From assembly GCA_031269465.1 (NCBI GenBank), contig JAISZB010000308.1, forward strand, positions 1 to 42,055: a DNA stretch of 42,055 bases, read 5' to 3'. The position numbers and the translations under genes were made by a program. Of this stretch, positions 1 to 9,023 are shown in pieces. A model generated the notes under the pieces. It did no database searches, had not been told where the DNA came from, and saw only the letters and a program-made list of their open reading frames with translations. This stretch comes from Clostridiales bacterium. GTDB lineage: Bacteria > Bacillota > Clostridia > Lachnospirales > WQUN01. The number at the start of each line of letters is the position of its first letter. The first letter of the stretch is position 1.

Positions 1-128
1 AAAATGTATTTTCTATGAAAATACATTTTATGGACATTTGTCCATGCCTCAAACACACAAATGGCTTAATATTTTCATCCTTAGTGGTGAAGCGAAGCTT
101 CATAGGGGTTTCTATGAAAATCAGTATA
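1..128 (+). repeat. Right end of a long-form palindromic repeat (extra module, copy A)
   Basis: The left part of the element lies outside the window. Positions 1-128 hold the roughly 100-bp extra module seen in four other places (about 4840, 20828, 25852, 40437) and then the arm-b terminus ATGAAAATCAGTATA. The module is flanked by the direct repeat TTTCTATGAAAAT (about 11-23 and 110-122). It contains the hairpin ATGGACA-TT-TGTCCAT and the mini-hairpin TGAAGC-GAA-GCTTCA. Confidence 0.8.
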
Positions 129-240
129 TATGGCTATTTTAGAGATTGACTGTCCAATTTCAAGACGCGAAATGCCGATATCAATCGCACGCGCTGTACA
201 GACAATCTTCAAAATCGATTTTTCTATAAGCGTCAGCATA
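127..240. repeat. Degenerate palindromic repeat
   Basis: It shares terminal TATA with the preceding copy. The inverted arms carry GATTGACTGTCC and, on the right, GTACAGACAATC, around the centre GCGAAATGCCGATATC. It ends CGTCAGCATA. It looks like an older, mutated member of the family. Confidence 0.65.
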
Positions 241-340
241 GACGTGCGCTCTTGATCTTGACAAGGATTTTGTGGCGCTTTATAATGCGTTATGCCGATT
301 TGCAGTCAAGCGCCTATTTTGAGGCTTGATGCGCTCAAGC

Positions 341-471
341 TATACCGATTTTCATCAAATGTTCCTTTTTTGGAGCCTGACTGTCCATTGAGCGGTGCGA
401 AATGACGATATCAATCGTTCTCGCTATGCAGTCAAGCTGCAAAATAGGGAGCTTTCACACGCAGTAGTATA
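341..471 (+). repeat. Palindromic repeat, arm a then arm b
   Basis: It starts TATACCGATTTTCATC, has CCTTTTTTGGAGCCTGACTG in the left stem, GACGATATC at the centre and GCAGTCAAGCTGC in the right stem, and ends AGTAGTATA. It lies directly upstream of the fabK leader ORF. A partial older element (about 289-340, starting TATGCCGATTTGCAGTC) abuts it on the left, so this copy may have inserted into it. Confidence 0.8.
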
Positions 472-500
472 TAACAGTTGCAAAAACAGGAGGTTTGTAC

Positions 501-581
501 ATGGATAAAAATGCTACAGCAGCCATAATGGACTGCAAAGACGCCACAAATACCGCCTGCTTGGGAAAAAGAAATGCTTAA
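501..581 (+). CDS. Short leader ORF (26 aa) overlapping the fabK start
   Basis: ATG at 501 follows a strong ribosome binding site (CAGGAGGT, spacing 7) and opens a 26-codon frame rich in Ala, Asp, Lys and two Cys. Its TAA (579-581) overlaps the fabK ATG (574-576) in another frame. The fabK start itself has only a weak purine stretch upstream, so translational coupling from this ORF to fabK is a reasonable inference. No family was recognised; it could also be a non-functional leader peptide. Confidence 0.5.
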   Translation: MDKNATAAIMDCKDATNTACLGKRNA

Positions 582-1518
582 GACAGCATTGTGCCATCTT
601 TTGGGCATAGATCATCCAATAATTCAAGGGGGAATGGCTTGGGTGTCCGATGCCAGGCTCGCCTCGGCCGTATCAAACGCAGGAGGCCTGGGTATAATCG
701 CAGCAGGAAACGCTTCCCCGGAATATGTCGAAAATCAGATTAGGCTCGCGAGAACATTGACCGACAAGCCGTTCGGCGTCAATGTGATGCTTATGAGCCC
801 TCAATCGGACGAGGTTGCGAAGATAATCTCCGCTCAGAGAGTTCCAGTTGTAACTACCGGCGCCGGATCACCCGCGCCTTACATGGCTTCATGGCTTGAA
901 AACGGGATCAAGGTCATTCCCGTCATCCCTTCAGTAGCGATCTCAATGCGGATGGAACGGCTAGGCGCTACGGCTGTCATCGCCGAGGGAGGCGAAAGCG
1001 GAGGCCATGTGGGAGAGCTTTCAACCATGGCGCTTCTCCCGCAGGTATGCAGCGCAGTAAAGATCCAGGTTGTCGCAGCGGGAGGAATTGGAGACGGCAG
1101 GGGTCTAGCCGCAGCGCTTATGCTTGGCGCCACAGGCGTTCAGCTTGGGACTCGCTTCATATGCGCGAAAGAATGCGGCGTCCATCAAAACTATAAGGAT
1201 AAGATCATAAAAGCTTCTGACACATCAACCATCACCACCGGAAAAACTATAGGACTTGTAAGATCCCTAAAAACTCCCTTCTCTAGAAGGTTCAGCAGGC
1301 TGGAATCAGACGGCGTTTCCAAAGAAGAGCTTGAGTCTCTGGGAGCGGGCGCTTTAAGGCTTGCCGCAACAATCGGGGATAAAGACAACGGATGCTTCAT
1401 GGCAGGCCAAATTGCCGGTCTTGTGGATAAAGAGCAAACATCTCTTGAGATAATTGAAGAATTGCTTCTTGAAGCTGAAGCGCTTCTTTCAAGCGCCGGA
1501 AAGTGGCTCGAACAGTAG
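574..1518 (+). CDS. fabK: Enoyl-ACP reductase II (FabK), FMN-dependent
   Basis: This 314-residue protein belongs to the FMN TIM-barrel family of FabK and nitronate monooxygenases. FabK carries out the last step of each fatty-acid elongation cycle, reducing trans-2-enoyl-ACP with NAD(P)H in the cytosol. Visible signatures are IIQGGMAWVS (16-25), NAGGLGIIAAGN (35-46), GGESGGHVGE (139-148, with the family's conserved His at 145), AAGGIGDGRG (168-177) and GATGVQLGTRF (185-195). Length and the C-terminal helical part fit FabK better than the longer nitronate monooxygenases. The gene stands alone rather than in a fab operon, overlaps a 26-aa leader ORF and is convergent with a biotin ligase gene, whose product would serve acetyl-CoA carboxylase in the same pathway. 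Confidence 0.88.
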   Translation: MLKTALCHLLGIDHPIIQGGMAWVSDARLASAVSNAGGLGIIAAGNASPEYVENQIRLARTLTDKPFGVNVMLMSPQSDEVAKIISAQRVPVVTTGAGSPAPYMASWLENGIKVIPVIPSVAISMRMERLGATAVIAEGGESGGHVGELSTMALLPQVCSAVKIQVVAAGGIGDGRGLAAALMLGATGVQLGTRFICAKECGVHQNYKDKIIKASDTSTITTGKTIGLVRSLKTPFSRRFSRLESDGVSKEELESLGAGALRLAATIGDKDNGCFMAGQIAGLVDKEQTSLEIIEELLLEAEALLSSAGKWLEQ

Positions 1519-1569
1519 CATGCAGTATACTCGAGCTATAAGGCGTCCGTTGGCGCCGCCAATCACCTA

Positions 1570-1646
1570 TAATGCGGCTTGGCTGTACAGCGAGTGCGAT
1601 TGATATCGGCATTTCGCACCTTGAAAGCGGACAGTCAAGCCGCATC
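1570..1646. repeat. Palindromic repeat core, ends decayed
   Basis: GCGGCTTGGCTGT on the left pairs with ACAGTCAAGCCGC on the right around GATATCGGCATTTCGCACC. The outer TATA ends are not recognisable. It lies between fabK and the convergent biotin ligase gene. Confidence 0.6.
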
Positions 1647-1751
1647 ATTGGCATGCGGATTTGCAACTGAATTAGGAAATTTCATATGCAAAACAGCATG
1701 CATTTGAGTGCAAACAGACATAGATAATTTCCTCGTTAAAGGGCTTTGCTA

Positions 1752-1778
1752 AGTCCGATGGGGACTGCCATTTTTTTT
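1752..1778 (+). terminator. Possible rho-independent terminator for fabK
   Basis: A short stem AGTCC-GATGG-GGACT is followed by GCCA and eight T residues on the plus strand. The stem is only five pairs, so this is tentative. It lies at the end of the convergent biotin ligase gene. Confidence 0.4.
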
Positions 1779-2626
1779 CACCTCGCGGCTCTGACAGACA
1801 CCTCGCCCCATAAGAGGGCTTCTTCCGTTCCGTCGTCTTTGCGCACTACAAGCCGCAAATCATCGTCCAATGAAACTGCGATCGCGCACTCTTCACTGTG
1901 CGGCTTCTTGATCAAGATGCGCTCCCCGATAAAAAGGGCCCTCTTCCTGTACTCATACAGAGCGGTCTTGCGATCCATCCAGCCGCTTGAAGACAGGAAC
2001 TCATCCATTAATGCCGCGGCAAGGCGGCTCCTTAAGGAGCTTGGAGCTCCTGATGGAAACAGAGCGCCTGCTACGCCCTCAAGCTCCGGAGGGAAATTAG
2101 CGCTAGTGATGTTGATGCCTATGCCTAGCACCACCCATTGAGGCTTGCCTGACTTGCCTAGTTTAGCCTCGGCTAGAATTCCTGCGACTTTCCTTCCGTC
2201 CACAAAGACGTCATTGACCCATTTTATCCTGGGGCTTATCTCACAGACTTTTTCCAGAACCACGCAAACCGCTGCGACAGAGGCGGCGACTATAAAACTC
2301 AAATCCGCGTCAGAATCCAAGATAAAGCTGATATAAAGCCCGCTTCCCCCAGGAGAGTAGAATGTCCGCGAGAACCTTCCCCTTCCTGCCGTCTGAGCGT
2401 CCGCAACAACAGTAGTTCCGCTAGGGGATCCATTATCTGCCATCTCCTTGGCAGTTGTGTTTGTAGAAGCAAGCGTTTTAAAGCAAAATGCTTTTTCAGC
2501 CAGCGCCTTATCCTTAAGATAAATCAGAAGAGAGTCTCGGGACAGCGAGACTTCGCTCAAATCATTTGAGCTTTCAAAGTTGGCCGCAACCTCATTCGTT
2601 GCGGCGATTTTTTTGCTATTGGCCAT
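1778..2626 (-). CDS. birA: Biotin-[acetyl-CoA-carboxylase] ligase, without DNA-binding domain
   Basis: This 282-residue protein contains the complete biotin protein ligase catalytic core, which makes biotinyl-AMP and transfers biotin to a carboxyl-carrier lysine. Visible motifs are STNTTAKEMA (54-63), the adenylate loop GRGRFSR (81-87), GGSGLYIS (93-100), KWVNDV (135-140), then Lys146 followed by VAGIL, and a C-terminal SH3-like part. The roughly 45 residues before the core are too short for the winged-helix repressor domain of bifunctional BirA, so it is probably a monofunctional ligase. ATG at 2626 is preceded by an AGGAAGGC-like site. The 3' end faces fabK. Confidence 0.9.
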   Translation of the reverse strand: MANSKKIAATNEVAANFESSNDLSEVSLSRDSLLIYLKDKALAEKAFCFKTLASTNTTAKEMADNGSPSGTTVVADAQTAGRGRFSRTFYSPGGSGLYISFILDSDADLSFIVAASVAAVCVVLEKVCEISPRIKWVNDVFVDGRKVAGILAEAKLGKSGKPQWVVLGIGINITSANFPPELEGVAGALFPSGAPSSLRSRLAAALMDEFLSSSGWMDRKTALYEYRKRALFIGERILIKKPHSEECAIAVSLDDDLRLVVRKDDGTEEALLWGEVSVRAAR

Positions 2627-2789
2627 TCTTGCCTTCCTCCATGCTTTTTATAATGATTTCATCAAAAATCTCTACGCAATCAAAACTCTTGAATTATTGG
2701 CTCTTTTAAGATATACTGCAAGAAAGCCAAAAAACGAGGCCTTCGTTATAGTCCATTATCTTTGCATCGTTTTTCAATGAAAATCAGTA

Positions 2790-2892
2790 TATACCGCTTT
2801 TCATCAAATGTTACTTTTTTGGAGCTTGATTATCCATTGAAGCCTGTATAATCAAGCTCCAAAAAAGGTATTTTTATATGAAAAGCAGTATA
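2790..2892 (+). repeat. Shortened palindromic repeat (103 bp)
   Basis: It starts TATACCGCTTTTCATC, has left stem TTTTTTGGAGCTTGATTATC and right stem TATAATCAAGCTCCAAAAAA, and ends GAAAAGCAGTATA. The central GATATC part is deleted, leaving a compact hairpin. It abuts a relic right end (TTCAATGAAAATCAGTA, 2774-2789) and shares its TA. Confidence 0.85.
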
Positions 2893-2894
2893 GC

Positions 2895-2943
2895 TATGCT
2901 GATTTGCATATGAAGCTCCAAACAGATGCTGCAAATCGGCATA
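2895..2943. repeat. Minimal 49-bp inverted-repeat element
   Basis: TATGCTGATTTGCA at the left end is the near-perfect reverse complement of TGCAAATCGGCATA at the right end, with only about 21 bp between. It looks like an internal-deletion derivative of the subfamily with TTTGCA ends. Confidence 0.7.
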
Positions 2944-3252
2944 GATGATTAGGGTGTCTAAGGTGCTTTTTCGGGAAAAACGCCCTGCAAGTATGGCTTA
3001 GCCATTCTCGATCGCTGCTCAAAAAAGGCTTTTGGCACCCAAAGCATAGATAATGGATAAACATTATCAAAAATCGGCAAGCAAGGCGCAGTCTAAAGAA
3101 TAACGGTCTTGTTGCACCGCCGTGAATCGCGTTTTTCGCATGCAGTATTTTGATTCGCATATGAAAGTTCCCACGGGACATTTGAGAGCAAATCAGTATA
3201 GCAGGAAACGCTTTTCCCGCCGTAAAAACATCGCCCGACTATAGGAGGAAAT
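2944..3252. other. Intergenic region upstream of serS
   Basis: About 300 bp without a convincing gene. I looked for a T-box leader (specifier stem, conserved AGGGTGGNACCGCG) because serS genes often carry one, and did not find it. A short decayed repeat with ends TGATTCGCATATGAAAG and GAGCAAATCAGTATA occupies about 3150-3200. The serS ribosome binding site AGGAGG is at about 3243-3248. Confidence 0.6.
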
Positions 3253-4530
3253 ATGCTGGATATCAATTTATTTCGCACAAACCCTGATCTGATAAGAGAA
3301 AACATCAAGAAGAAATTTCAAGACGCAAAGCTTCCGCTCGTAGATCAAGCCATTTCTTTGGATCAGCAGCTTAGGGAAACCAAAACGGAAGCAGACAAGC
3401 TTCGAAATCAAAGAAATGTCGCCAGCAAGCAAATAGGAGCCCTGATCGGAAAAGGCCTCAAAGATGAGGCTGATAAAGCCAAATCCCTAGTTGCGGGGAT
3501 CGGGGGCGAGTTGGACTCCTTGAAGGCTCGTGAAGATGAACTCAGCGCCAAGCTGAAATCCACGCTCCTTGTCATACCCAATATCATAGCCGACTCAGTC
3601 CCCATAGGCAGAAGCGATGAAGACAACGTCGAGGTGCAGAAGTTCGGGGTTCCCTTTATACCGCCATACCCTGTGCCCTATCACATAGACATTATGGAAA
3701 AGCTGAATGGAGTCGACTTGGAGTCCGCCAGAAAGACAACTGGAAGCGGATTCTATTTCCTAAAGGGTGAAATAGCGCTTCTGCATTCGGCCATTCTTTC
3801 CTATGCCAGGGACTTCATGGTCGAAAAGGGGTTCACTTACTGCGTCCCGCCATTTATGATTCGCGGCAGCGTAGTAACGGGAGTTATGAGCTTTGAGGAA
3901 ATGGAAGGCATGATGTATAAGGTGGAGGGCGAAGACCTTTATCTGATAGGAACAAGCGAGCACTCGATGATAGGAAAGTTCATTGATTCCCTCACCGATC
4001 CTTCAGAGCTTCCGCAAACGATGACGAGCTACTCCCCTTGCTTTAGGAAGGAAGTGGGCGCCCATGGCATTGAGGAGCGAGGAGTCTACAGGATTCATCA
4101 GTTTGAGAAGCAGGAGATGATAGTCGTCTGCGAGCCGGAAGACAGCGAAGCTTGGTTTGAAAGGCTCTACCGCTACACAGTGGAGTTCTTCAGATCTCTG
4201 GACATTCCCGTGCGCACCCTGGAATGCTGTTCTGGAGACTTGGCGGATCTTAAAGTGAAATCCATTGATGTTGAGGCATGGTCGCCAAGGCAAGAGAAAT
4301 ACTTCGAAGTCGGCAGCTGCTCCAACTTGGGCGACGCCCAGGCCAGGCGGCTAGGCATCCGCATTCGCGGCACAAATGGCAACCATTTCGCCCATACCTT
4401 GAACAACACTGTAGTTGCGCCTCCTCGCATGCTCATAGCATATCTTGAAAACAACCTCAATGAAGACGGTACAGTGCGCATTCCGGAAAGCCTGCGCATG
4501 TACATGCGCGGCCATGACTTGATATATTGA
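3253..4530 (+). CDS. serS: Serine--tRNA ligase
   Basis: This 425-residue class II aminoacyl-tRNA synthetase charges tRNA-Ser and is of normal length. The N-terminal 100 or so residues form the typical long helical arm, rich in Lys, Glu and Gln, that grips the long variable arm of tRNA-Ser. The catalytic domain shows motif 2 (CFRKEVGAHG, then RIHQFEKQEM) and motif 3 (NTVVAPPRMLIAYLEN). The C-terminal end HDLIY is typical of SerS. ATG at 3253 follows AGGAGG with a short spacer. It is a single gene bounded by repeat clusters on both sides; no T-box was seen. Confidence 0.96.
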   Translation: MLDINLFRTNPDLIRENIKKKFQDAKLPLVDQAISLDQQLRETKTEADKLRNQRNVASKQIGALIGKGLKDEADKAKSLVAGIGGELDSLKAREDELSAKLKSTLLVIPNIIADSVPIGRSDEDNVEVQKFGVPFIPPYPVPYHIDIMEKLNGVDLESARKTTGSGFYFLKGEIALLHSAILSYARDFMVEKGFTYCVPPFMIRGSVVTGVMSFEEMEGMMYKVEGEDLYLIGTSEHSMIGKFIDSLTDPSELPQTMTSYSPCFRKEVGAHGIEERGVYRIHQFEKQEMIVVCEPEDSEAWFERLYRYTVEFFRSLDIPVRTLECCSGDLADLKVKSIDVEAWSPRQEKYFEVGSCSNLGDAQARRLGIRIRGTNGNHFAHTLNNTVVAPPRMLIAYLENNLNEDGTVRIPESLRMYMRGHDLIY

Positions 4531-4661
4531 TTCATATGGCATTTCCTATGACTGTCTGAATTTATTGAATATCAGCGTTTAAAGCCTGGTTTTATCAAAC
4601 CCTGCGCGCTTTCGCACTAATAGACTCCACCATGAATCTTGATATGCAGCGTCTCAATGGA

Positions 4662-5023
4662 TATACCGCTTTGCAGTTTAATGTACCGATTTTGATGCCT
4701 GAGAGTCCATTAAGGGTGCGAAATGACTATACCTCTTTTCATTAAATGTTCCTTTTTTGGAGCTTGACTGTCCATTGAGTGGCGCGATTGATATCGGCAT
4801 TTCGCACTCTCTGTATAATCAACAAAAAAAGGCAGTTTAGTACGAAAATACATTTTATGGACATTTGTCCATGCCTCAAACACACAAATGGCTTAATATT
4901 TTCATCATTAGTGGTGAAGCGAAGCTTCATAGGGGTTTATATGAAAAGCAGTATATATCCACATTTCGCACTAATTGTATAATCCGGCATCAAAATCGGA
5001 ATTATCCAATGCAAAGCAGTATA
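4662..5023. repeat. Palindromic repeat of a second subfamily, split by insertion
   Basis: The left half (4662-4727) starts TATACCGCTTTGCAG and runs through CCGATTTTGATGCCTGA to GGTGCGAAATGAC. The right half (4956-5023) resumes with CACATTTCGCAC, runs through GGCATCAAAATCGG and ends GCAAAGCAGTATA. The halves are reverse complements of each other and are separated by a complete long-form element (4728-4955). Removing the insert and one TA restores a continuous palindrome. Confidence 0.85.
4728..4955 (+). repeat. Long-form palindromic repeat with extra module (copy B), inserted in another repeat
   Basis: Arm a (TATACCTCTTTTCATT, then TTTTTTGGAGCTTGACTG) is followed by GATATCGGCATTTCGCAC and TGTATAATCAAC. 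The extra module (about 4840-4940) follows, with ATGGACA-TT-TGTCCAT and TGAAGC-GAA-GCTTCA hairpins, and the end is ATGAAAAGCAGTATA. It sits at the central TA of the outer element. Confidence 0.87.
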
Positions 5024-5121
5024 ATAGAGCTCCAAAATATGTACATTTGAATGCAAATAGGGCATATGCGCAAGCCGCTTTATTTTCAGGGCATACTGCG
5101 GAACTGCTCTATGCCAAGCAT

Positions 5122-5157
5122 AAGATGGCTGGAAGGCGCATGCCCTCCAGCCATCTT
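5122..5157 (-). terminator. Strong stem-loop downstream of rpoC
   Basis: AAGATGGCTGGAAGG and CCCTCCAGCCATCTT form a 15-bp stem with one mismatch and a 6-nt loop, about 46 nt past the rpoC stop. There is no clear T tract on the minus strand beyond the stem's own ATCTT, so it may act as a terminator or as a 3' stabilising structure. Confidence 0.6.
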
Positions 5158-5203
5158 CATCGTCTTCAAGCAAGTAAACTCTGTCCAAGAAATATTGCCT
5201 CGA

Positions 5204-8200
5204 TCAATTCCTGATCCTCGGGAAAAAGTCGTCGTCCTCGTCCTCGTCTTCAACTTTTTCCGCAGCCTCCACCTCAATGCGGCGGTACGTCTGCATCCCC
5301 GTGCCGGCTGGAATGAGCTTTCCTATAATGACATTCTCTTTAAGCCCGATTAGAGGATCAATCTTGCCTTTGATGGCAGCCTCGGTCAAAACCCTTGTGG
5401 TTTCCTGGAATGAGGCTGCGGACAAGAATGAGTCCGTGGCCAGCGAAGCCTTTGTTATGCCCAAAAGAACCCTGGAGCCAGTGGCTGGCGTAAGCCCGGA
5501 AGCTACCAGCTCAGCGTTCACCTCTTCAAACTCAAGCCAATCTACAAGGCTTCCTGGAAGAAATCCCGAATCCCCATTCTCATCAATCCTGATGCGCTTT
5601 AGCATCTGCCTTACTATTACTTCTACATGCTTGTCGTTTATATCAACGCCCTGGTTCCTGTAAACCTTCTGAACCTCCTGAAGCATATAGTCCTGCACGC
5701 CCCTCAAGCCTTTTATCTTGAGTATGTCATGCGGATAGACGCTTCCTTCGGTCAGTTCGTCGCCGGCTTCGACCAGCGCGTTATTTAAAACTTTGATTCT
5801 GGAACCGTACGGTATAAGGTATTCCTTCGACTCGTTGGTCGACTCGTCAGTAATTACAACCTCGCGTTTTTTCTTGTTGTCTGTGACGCTCACCCTGCCC
5901 CCGGCCTCAGCAATGATGGCCAAGCCTTTAGGCTTTGGCTTTCGCGCTTCAAACAGCTCTTCAACGCGCGGAAGTCCTTGGGTGATGTCTTCGTTGTTTG
6001 CTATGCCGCCTGTGTGGAAAGTCCTCATCGTAAGCTGCGTGCCCGGCTCGCCTATTGACTGGGCGGCAATGATGCCGACCGACTCGCCTACCCGCACAAT
6101 TCTTCCCGATGCCATGTTCGCGCCGTAGCATTTCGAGCACAACCCAATTCTCGAGCGGCAAGTGAGGACAGTGCGGATGTGGATCTTCTCCACGCCGCAG
6201 TTCTGTATCCTTTCAGCCTGATCGGGGGTTATTAGGGAATCGGCTGGAGCAATGATTTCTCCTGTCGAGGGATCAATTATATCATCCACAGTCCAGCGCC
6301 CTCTAGCCCTGTCCTGGAGCGATTCTATAGACACCACAGCCCCGTCGGAGAATTCCTGAAACGCGGATATCCACATGCCCGGCTTTTCGGTGTCATCCTC
6401 CACGCAGTCCCATTCTCTTATGATTATATCCTGGGATACATCAACCAGGCGCCTTGTGAGGTACCCTGAGTCGGCGGTTCGAAGCGCTGTGTCCGAAAGG
6501 CCTTTTCTTGCGCCATGAGCGGAAATGAAATATTCAAGCACTGAAAGCCCTTCACGGAAGTTTGACTTAATTGGAAGCTCAAGTATTCCTCCCGAGGGGC
6601 TGGCCATAAGGCCGCGCATTCCCGCAAGCTGGCTTATCTGCTTGTTGGATCCTCTGGCGCCTGAGTTTGCCATCATGAAGATGTTGTTATACTTGCCCAA
6701 GCCAGCCAAAAGAGCGTCAGAGATATTCAAGCTGGTCTGCTCCCAAGTCTTCGTGACCATGTTATGGCGCTCTTCGTCGGTGAGCATGCCCCGCCTGTAC
6801 ATCTTAGTGATGTTGTCAACTTTATCTTCGGCTGCTTCAATGAACTTCTGCTTGGCATCCGGAATCTCCATGTCAGAGACGGACACTGTAAGCGCGCCTC
6901 TGGTAGAGTACATGAATCCCAGCCTCTTTATATTATCCAATACTACTGCCGTATCGGTCGAACCGTACTTATTTATGCACCTATTTATGATTCTTCCTAG
7001 GGCTTTTCTGTCTATGAGGAAATTTATCTCGTAGAGGAACCTGTTCTCTGGCATGCTCCTGTCAATGAAGCCGATGTCCTGCGGGATCACTTCATTAAGT
7101 ATGATTCTTCCCACTGTCGTATCAACCAGCTGCCTGCGCTCTACACCGTCAACCGCAATCGACCGCCTGACTTTTATCTTCGCGTGAAGGCTGACCACAT
7201 GGTTGTCGTAGGCCATGACGGCTTCTTTCTCATCTTTGAATACTTTGCCCTCTCCCATCTCGTTGTCTTTTTCCAGCGTCAGATAGTATATGCCAAGAAC
7301 CATGTCCTGCGTAGGCACTGTGACAGGCGCGCCATCTGAAGGCTTTAAAAGATTATTGGGTGAAAGAAGCAGGAACCGGCATTCGGCTTGCGCCTCAACC
7401 GACAGGGGAACATGCACGGCCATTTGGTCGCCGTCGAAGTCCGCGTTGTACGCCGTGCAAACCAGCGGATGCAGCTTTAATGCCCTGCCCTCGACCAGCA
7501 CCGGCTCGAAAGCTTGTATGCCAAGCCGGTGAAGAGTCGGGGCGCGATTGAGCATGACCGGATGCTCTTTTATTACATCTTCAAGCGCGTCCCACACTTC
7601 CGTCTGAAGCCGCTCAACCATCCGCTTTGCGGATTTTATATTGTGAGCCAAGTTGGCTTGCACAAGCTTCTTCATGACGAACGGCTTGAAAAGCTCGATA
7701 GCCATCTCTCGCGGAAGGCCGCACTGGTATATCTTCAGGTTTGGCCCTACGACGATGACGGATCTTCCGGAATAGTCTACGCGCTTTCCAAGAAGATTCT
7801 GGCGGAAACGGCCTTGCTTTCCTTTTAGAAGATCAGAAAGGCTTTTGAGAGGCCTGTTGCCGGGTCCTGAAACCGGCCTTCCGCGTCTGCCGTTGTCAAT
7901 GAGGGCATCGACCGCTTCCTGAAGCATGCGCTTTTCGTTTCTTACTATGATGTCGGGAGCGCCAAGATCAAGAAGCCTCTTGAGCCTGTTGTTCCGATTG
8001 ATTACGCGCCTGTACAAGTCATTGAGATCGCTTGTTGCGAACCGGCCTCCGTCAAGCTGGACCATTGGCCGCAGATCTGGAGGAATTACAGGTATTGCAT
8101 CCAGTATCATCCACTCTGGCCTGTTTCCGGATAACCTGAATGACTCTATCACCTCAAGCTTTTTGATGTATCTTGCTCTTTTCTGGCCAGTAGCGTCTTT

Positions 8201-8818
8201 CAAGGCGTTTTTGAGCTCCACAGACTCTTTCTCGACATCAATTGCCTGCAAAAGCTCCTTTATTGCCTCGGCGCCCATCCCAACCCGAAACGGTGATGGC
8301 GGATTCGGATTCTTCCGATCCTTATAGTCCCGGTAGTCTTTATCTGAAAGAAGCTGTTTCTGCTGCAAATCCGCGTTGGCGCCGGGATCAAGAACGATGT
8401 ACGACGCAAAATAAAGAACCTTTTCAAGAGATCTCGGAGACATTGCAAGAATTATTCCCATTCTGCTGGGGATCCCTCTGAAGTACCAGATATGGGAGAC
8501 CGGAGCCGCAAGCTCAATATGGCCCATTCTTTCGCGCCTGACTTTGGACTTCGTGACTTCAACCCCGCAGCGATCGCAGACTACGCCTTTATAGCGGATC
8601 CGCTTGTACTTTCCGCAGTGGCATTCCCAGTCTTTCTGAGGCCCAAAGATCCTCTCGCAGAATAATCCGTCCCTTTCAGGCTTTAAAGTCCTATAGTTGA
8701 TCGTTTCCGGCTTTTTGACCTCTCCCCTTGACCATTCCCTGATTTTTTCGGGAGACGCCAAGCCTATCTTAATAGAATCAAAAACAATGGATTGATCGCT
8801 GTTGTTTTGCGGTGTCAA
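5204..8818 (-). CDS. rpoC: DNA-directed RNA polymerase subunit beta'
   Basis: This 1204-residue subunit has the usual size for Bacillota. It shows the N-terminal zinc finger (CHCGKYKR, then CDRCGVEV, about residues 60-80), the rudder and lid region ([17 protein letters not shown]), the catalytic Mg-binding loop [10 protein letters not shown], the bridge-helix and trigger-loop region ending [16 protein letters not shown], and the second zinc site [11 protein letters not shown]. The start is a TTG at 8818, preceded by AAAGGA with 8-nt spacing; an ATG-ATC-TTT-TGA mini-frame overlaps it. It is downstream of rpoB, but 570 bp of repeat DNA separates them. A large stem-loop follows the stop. Confidence 0.97.
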   Translation of the reverse strand: MTPQNNSDQSIVFDSIKIGLASPEKIREWSRGEVKKPETINYRTLKPERDGLFCERIFGPQKDWECHCGKYKRIRYKGVVCDRCGVEVTKSKVRRERMGHIELAAPVSHIWYFRGIPSRMGIILAMSPRSLEKVLYFASYIVLDPGANADLQQKQLLSDKDYRDYKDRKNPNPPSPFRVGMGAEAIKELLQAIDVEKESVELKNALKDATGQKRARYIKKLEVIESFRLSGNRPEWMILDAIPVIPPDLRPMVQLDGGRFATSDLNDLYRRVINRNNRLKRLLDLGAPDIIVRNEKRMLQEAVDALIDNGRRGRPVSGPGNRPLKSLSDLLKGKQGRFRQNLLGKRVDYSGRSVIVVGPNLKIYQCGLPREMAIELFKPFVMKKLVQANLAHNIKSAKRMVERLQTEVWDALEDVIKEHPVMLNRAPTLHRLGIQAFEPVLVEGRALKLHPLVCTAYNADFDGDQMAVHVPLSVEAQAECRFLLLSPNNLLKPSDGAPVTVPTQDMVLGIYYLTLEKDNEMGEGKVFKDEKEAVMAYDNHVVSLHAKIKVRRSIAVDGVERRQLVDTTVGRIILNEVIPQDIGFIDRSMPENRFLYEINFLIDRKALGRIINRCINKYGSTDTAVVLDNIKRLGFMYSTRGALTVSVSDMEIPDAKQKFIEAAEDKVDNITKMYRRGMLTDEERHNMVTKTWEQTSLNISDALLAGLGKYNNIFMMANSGARGSNKQISQLAGMRGLMASPSGGILELPIKSNFREGLSVLEYFISAHGARKGLSDTALRTADSGYLTRRLVDVSQDIIIREWDCVEDDTEKPGMWISAFQEFSDGAVVSIESLQDRARGRWTVDDIIDPSTGEIIAPADSLITPDQAERIQNCGVEKIHIRTVLTCRSRIGLCSKCYGANMASGRIVRVGESVGIIAAQSIGEPGTQLTMRTFHTGGIANNEDITQGLPRVEELFEARKPKPKGLAIIAEAGGRVSVTDNKKKREVVITDESTNESKEYLIPYGSRIKVLNNALVEAGDELTEGSVYPHDILKIKGLRGVQDYMLQEVQKVYRNQGVDINDKHVEVIVRQMLKRIRIDENGDSGFLPGSLVDWLEFEEVNAELVASGLTPATGSRVLLGITKASLATDSFLSAASFQETTRVLTEAAIKGKIDPLIGLKENVIIGKLIPAGTGMQTYRRIEVEAAEKVEDEDEDDDFFPRIRN

Positions 8819-8917
8819 AAGATCATTCCTTTCTGAAGGAATCTGCGCATTGGGGGGCGCGCCTGGAAATCATTAGGCTAAGATCCTTTGCAGGAATGCC
8901 GACGCGCAACCGAATGC

Positions 8918-9023
8918 ACCGAATTTGGCGCTTGAGAGTCCGCTTTCAAGGCGCGAAATGCTGATATCAACGCTGTTCAGTCAAGCTCCAAAATTGTGAC
9001 TTTCCTATGCGCATCAGCATATA
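8918..9023. repeat. Degenerate palindromic repeat in the rpoB-rpoC gap
   Basis: CACCGAATTTGGCGCTTGAG on the left pairs with CAGTCAAGCTCCAAAATTG on the right around GCGAAATGCTGATATC. It ends TATGCGCATCAGCATATA. It is an older member by its mismatches. Confidence 0.65.

Noticed and set aside
2944..3252. T-box riboswitch upstream of serS
   Set aside because: Expected by analogy, but neither the T-box sequence nor an antiterminator stem could be found.
4779..4982. Repeat-borne reading frame (also at 25869) containing KHTNGLIFS
   Set aside because: It crosses the element's palindrome, and the shared part is frameshifted or stopped in two of five module copies, so a conserved protein is unlikely.
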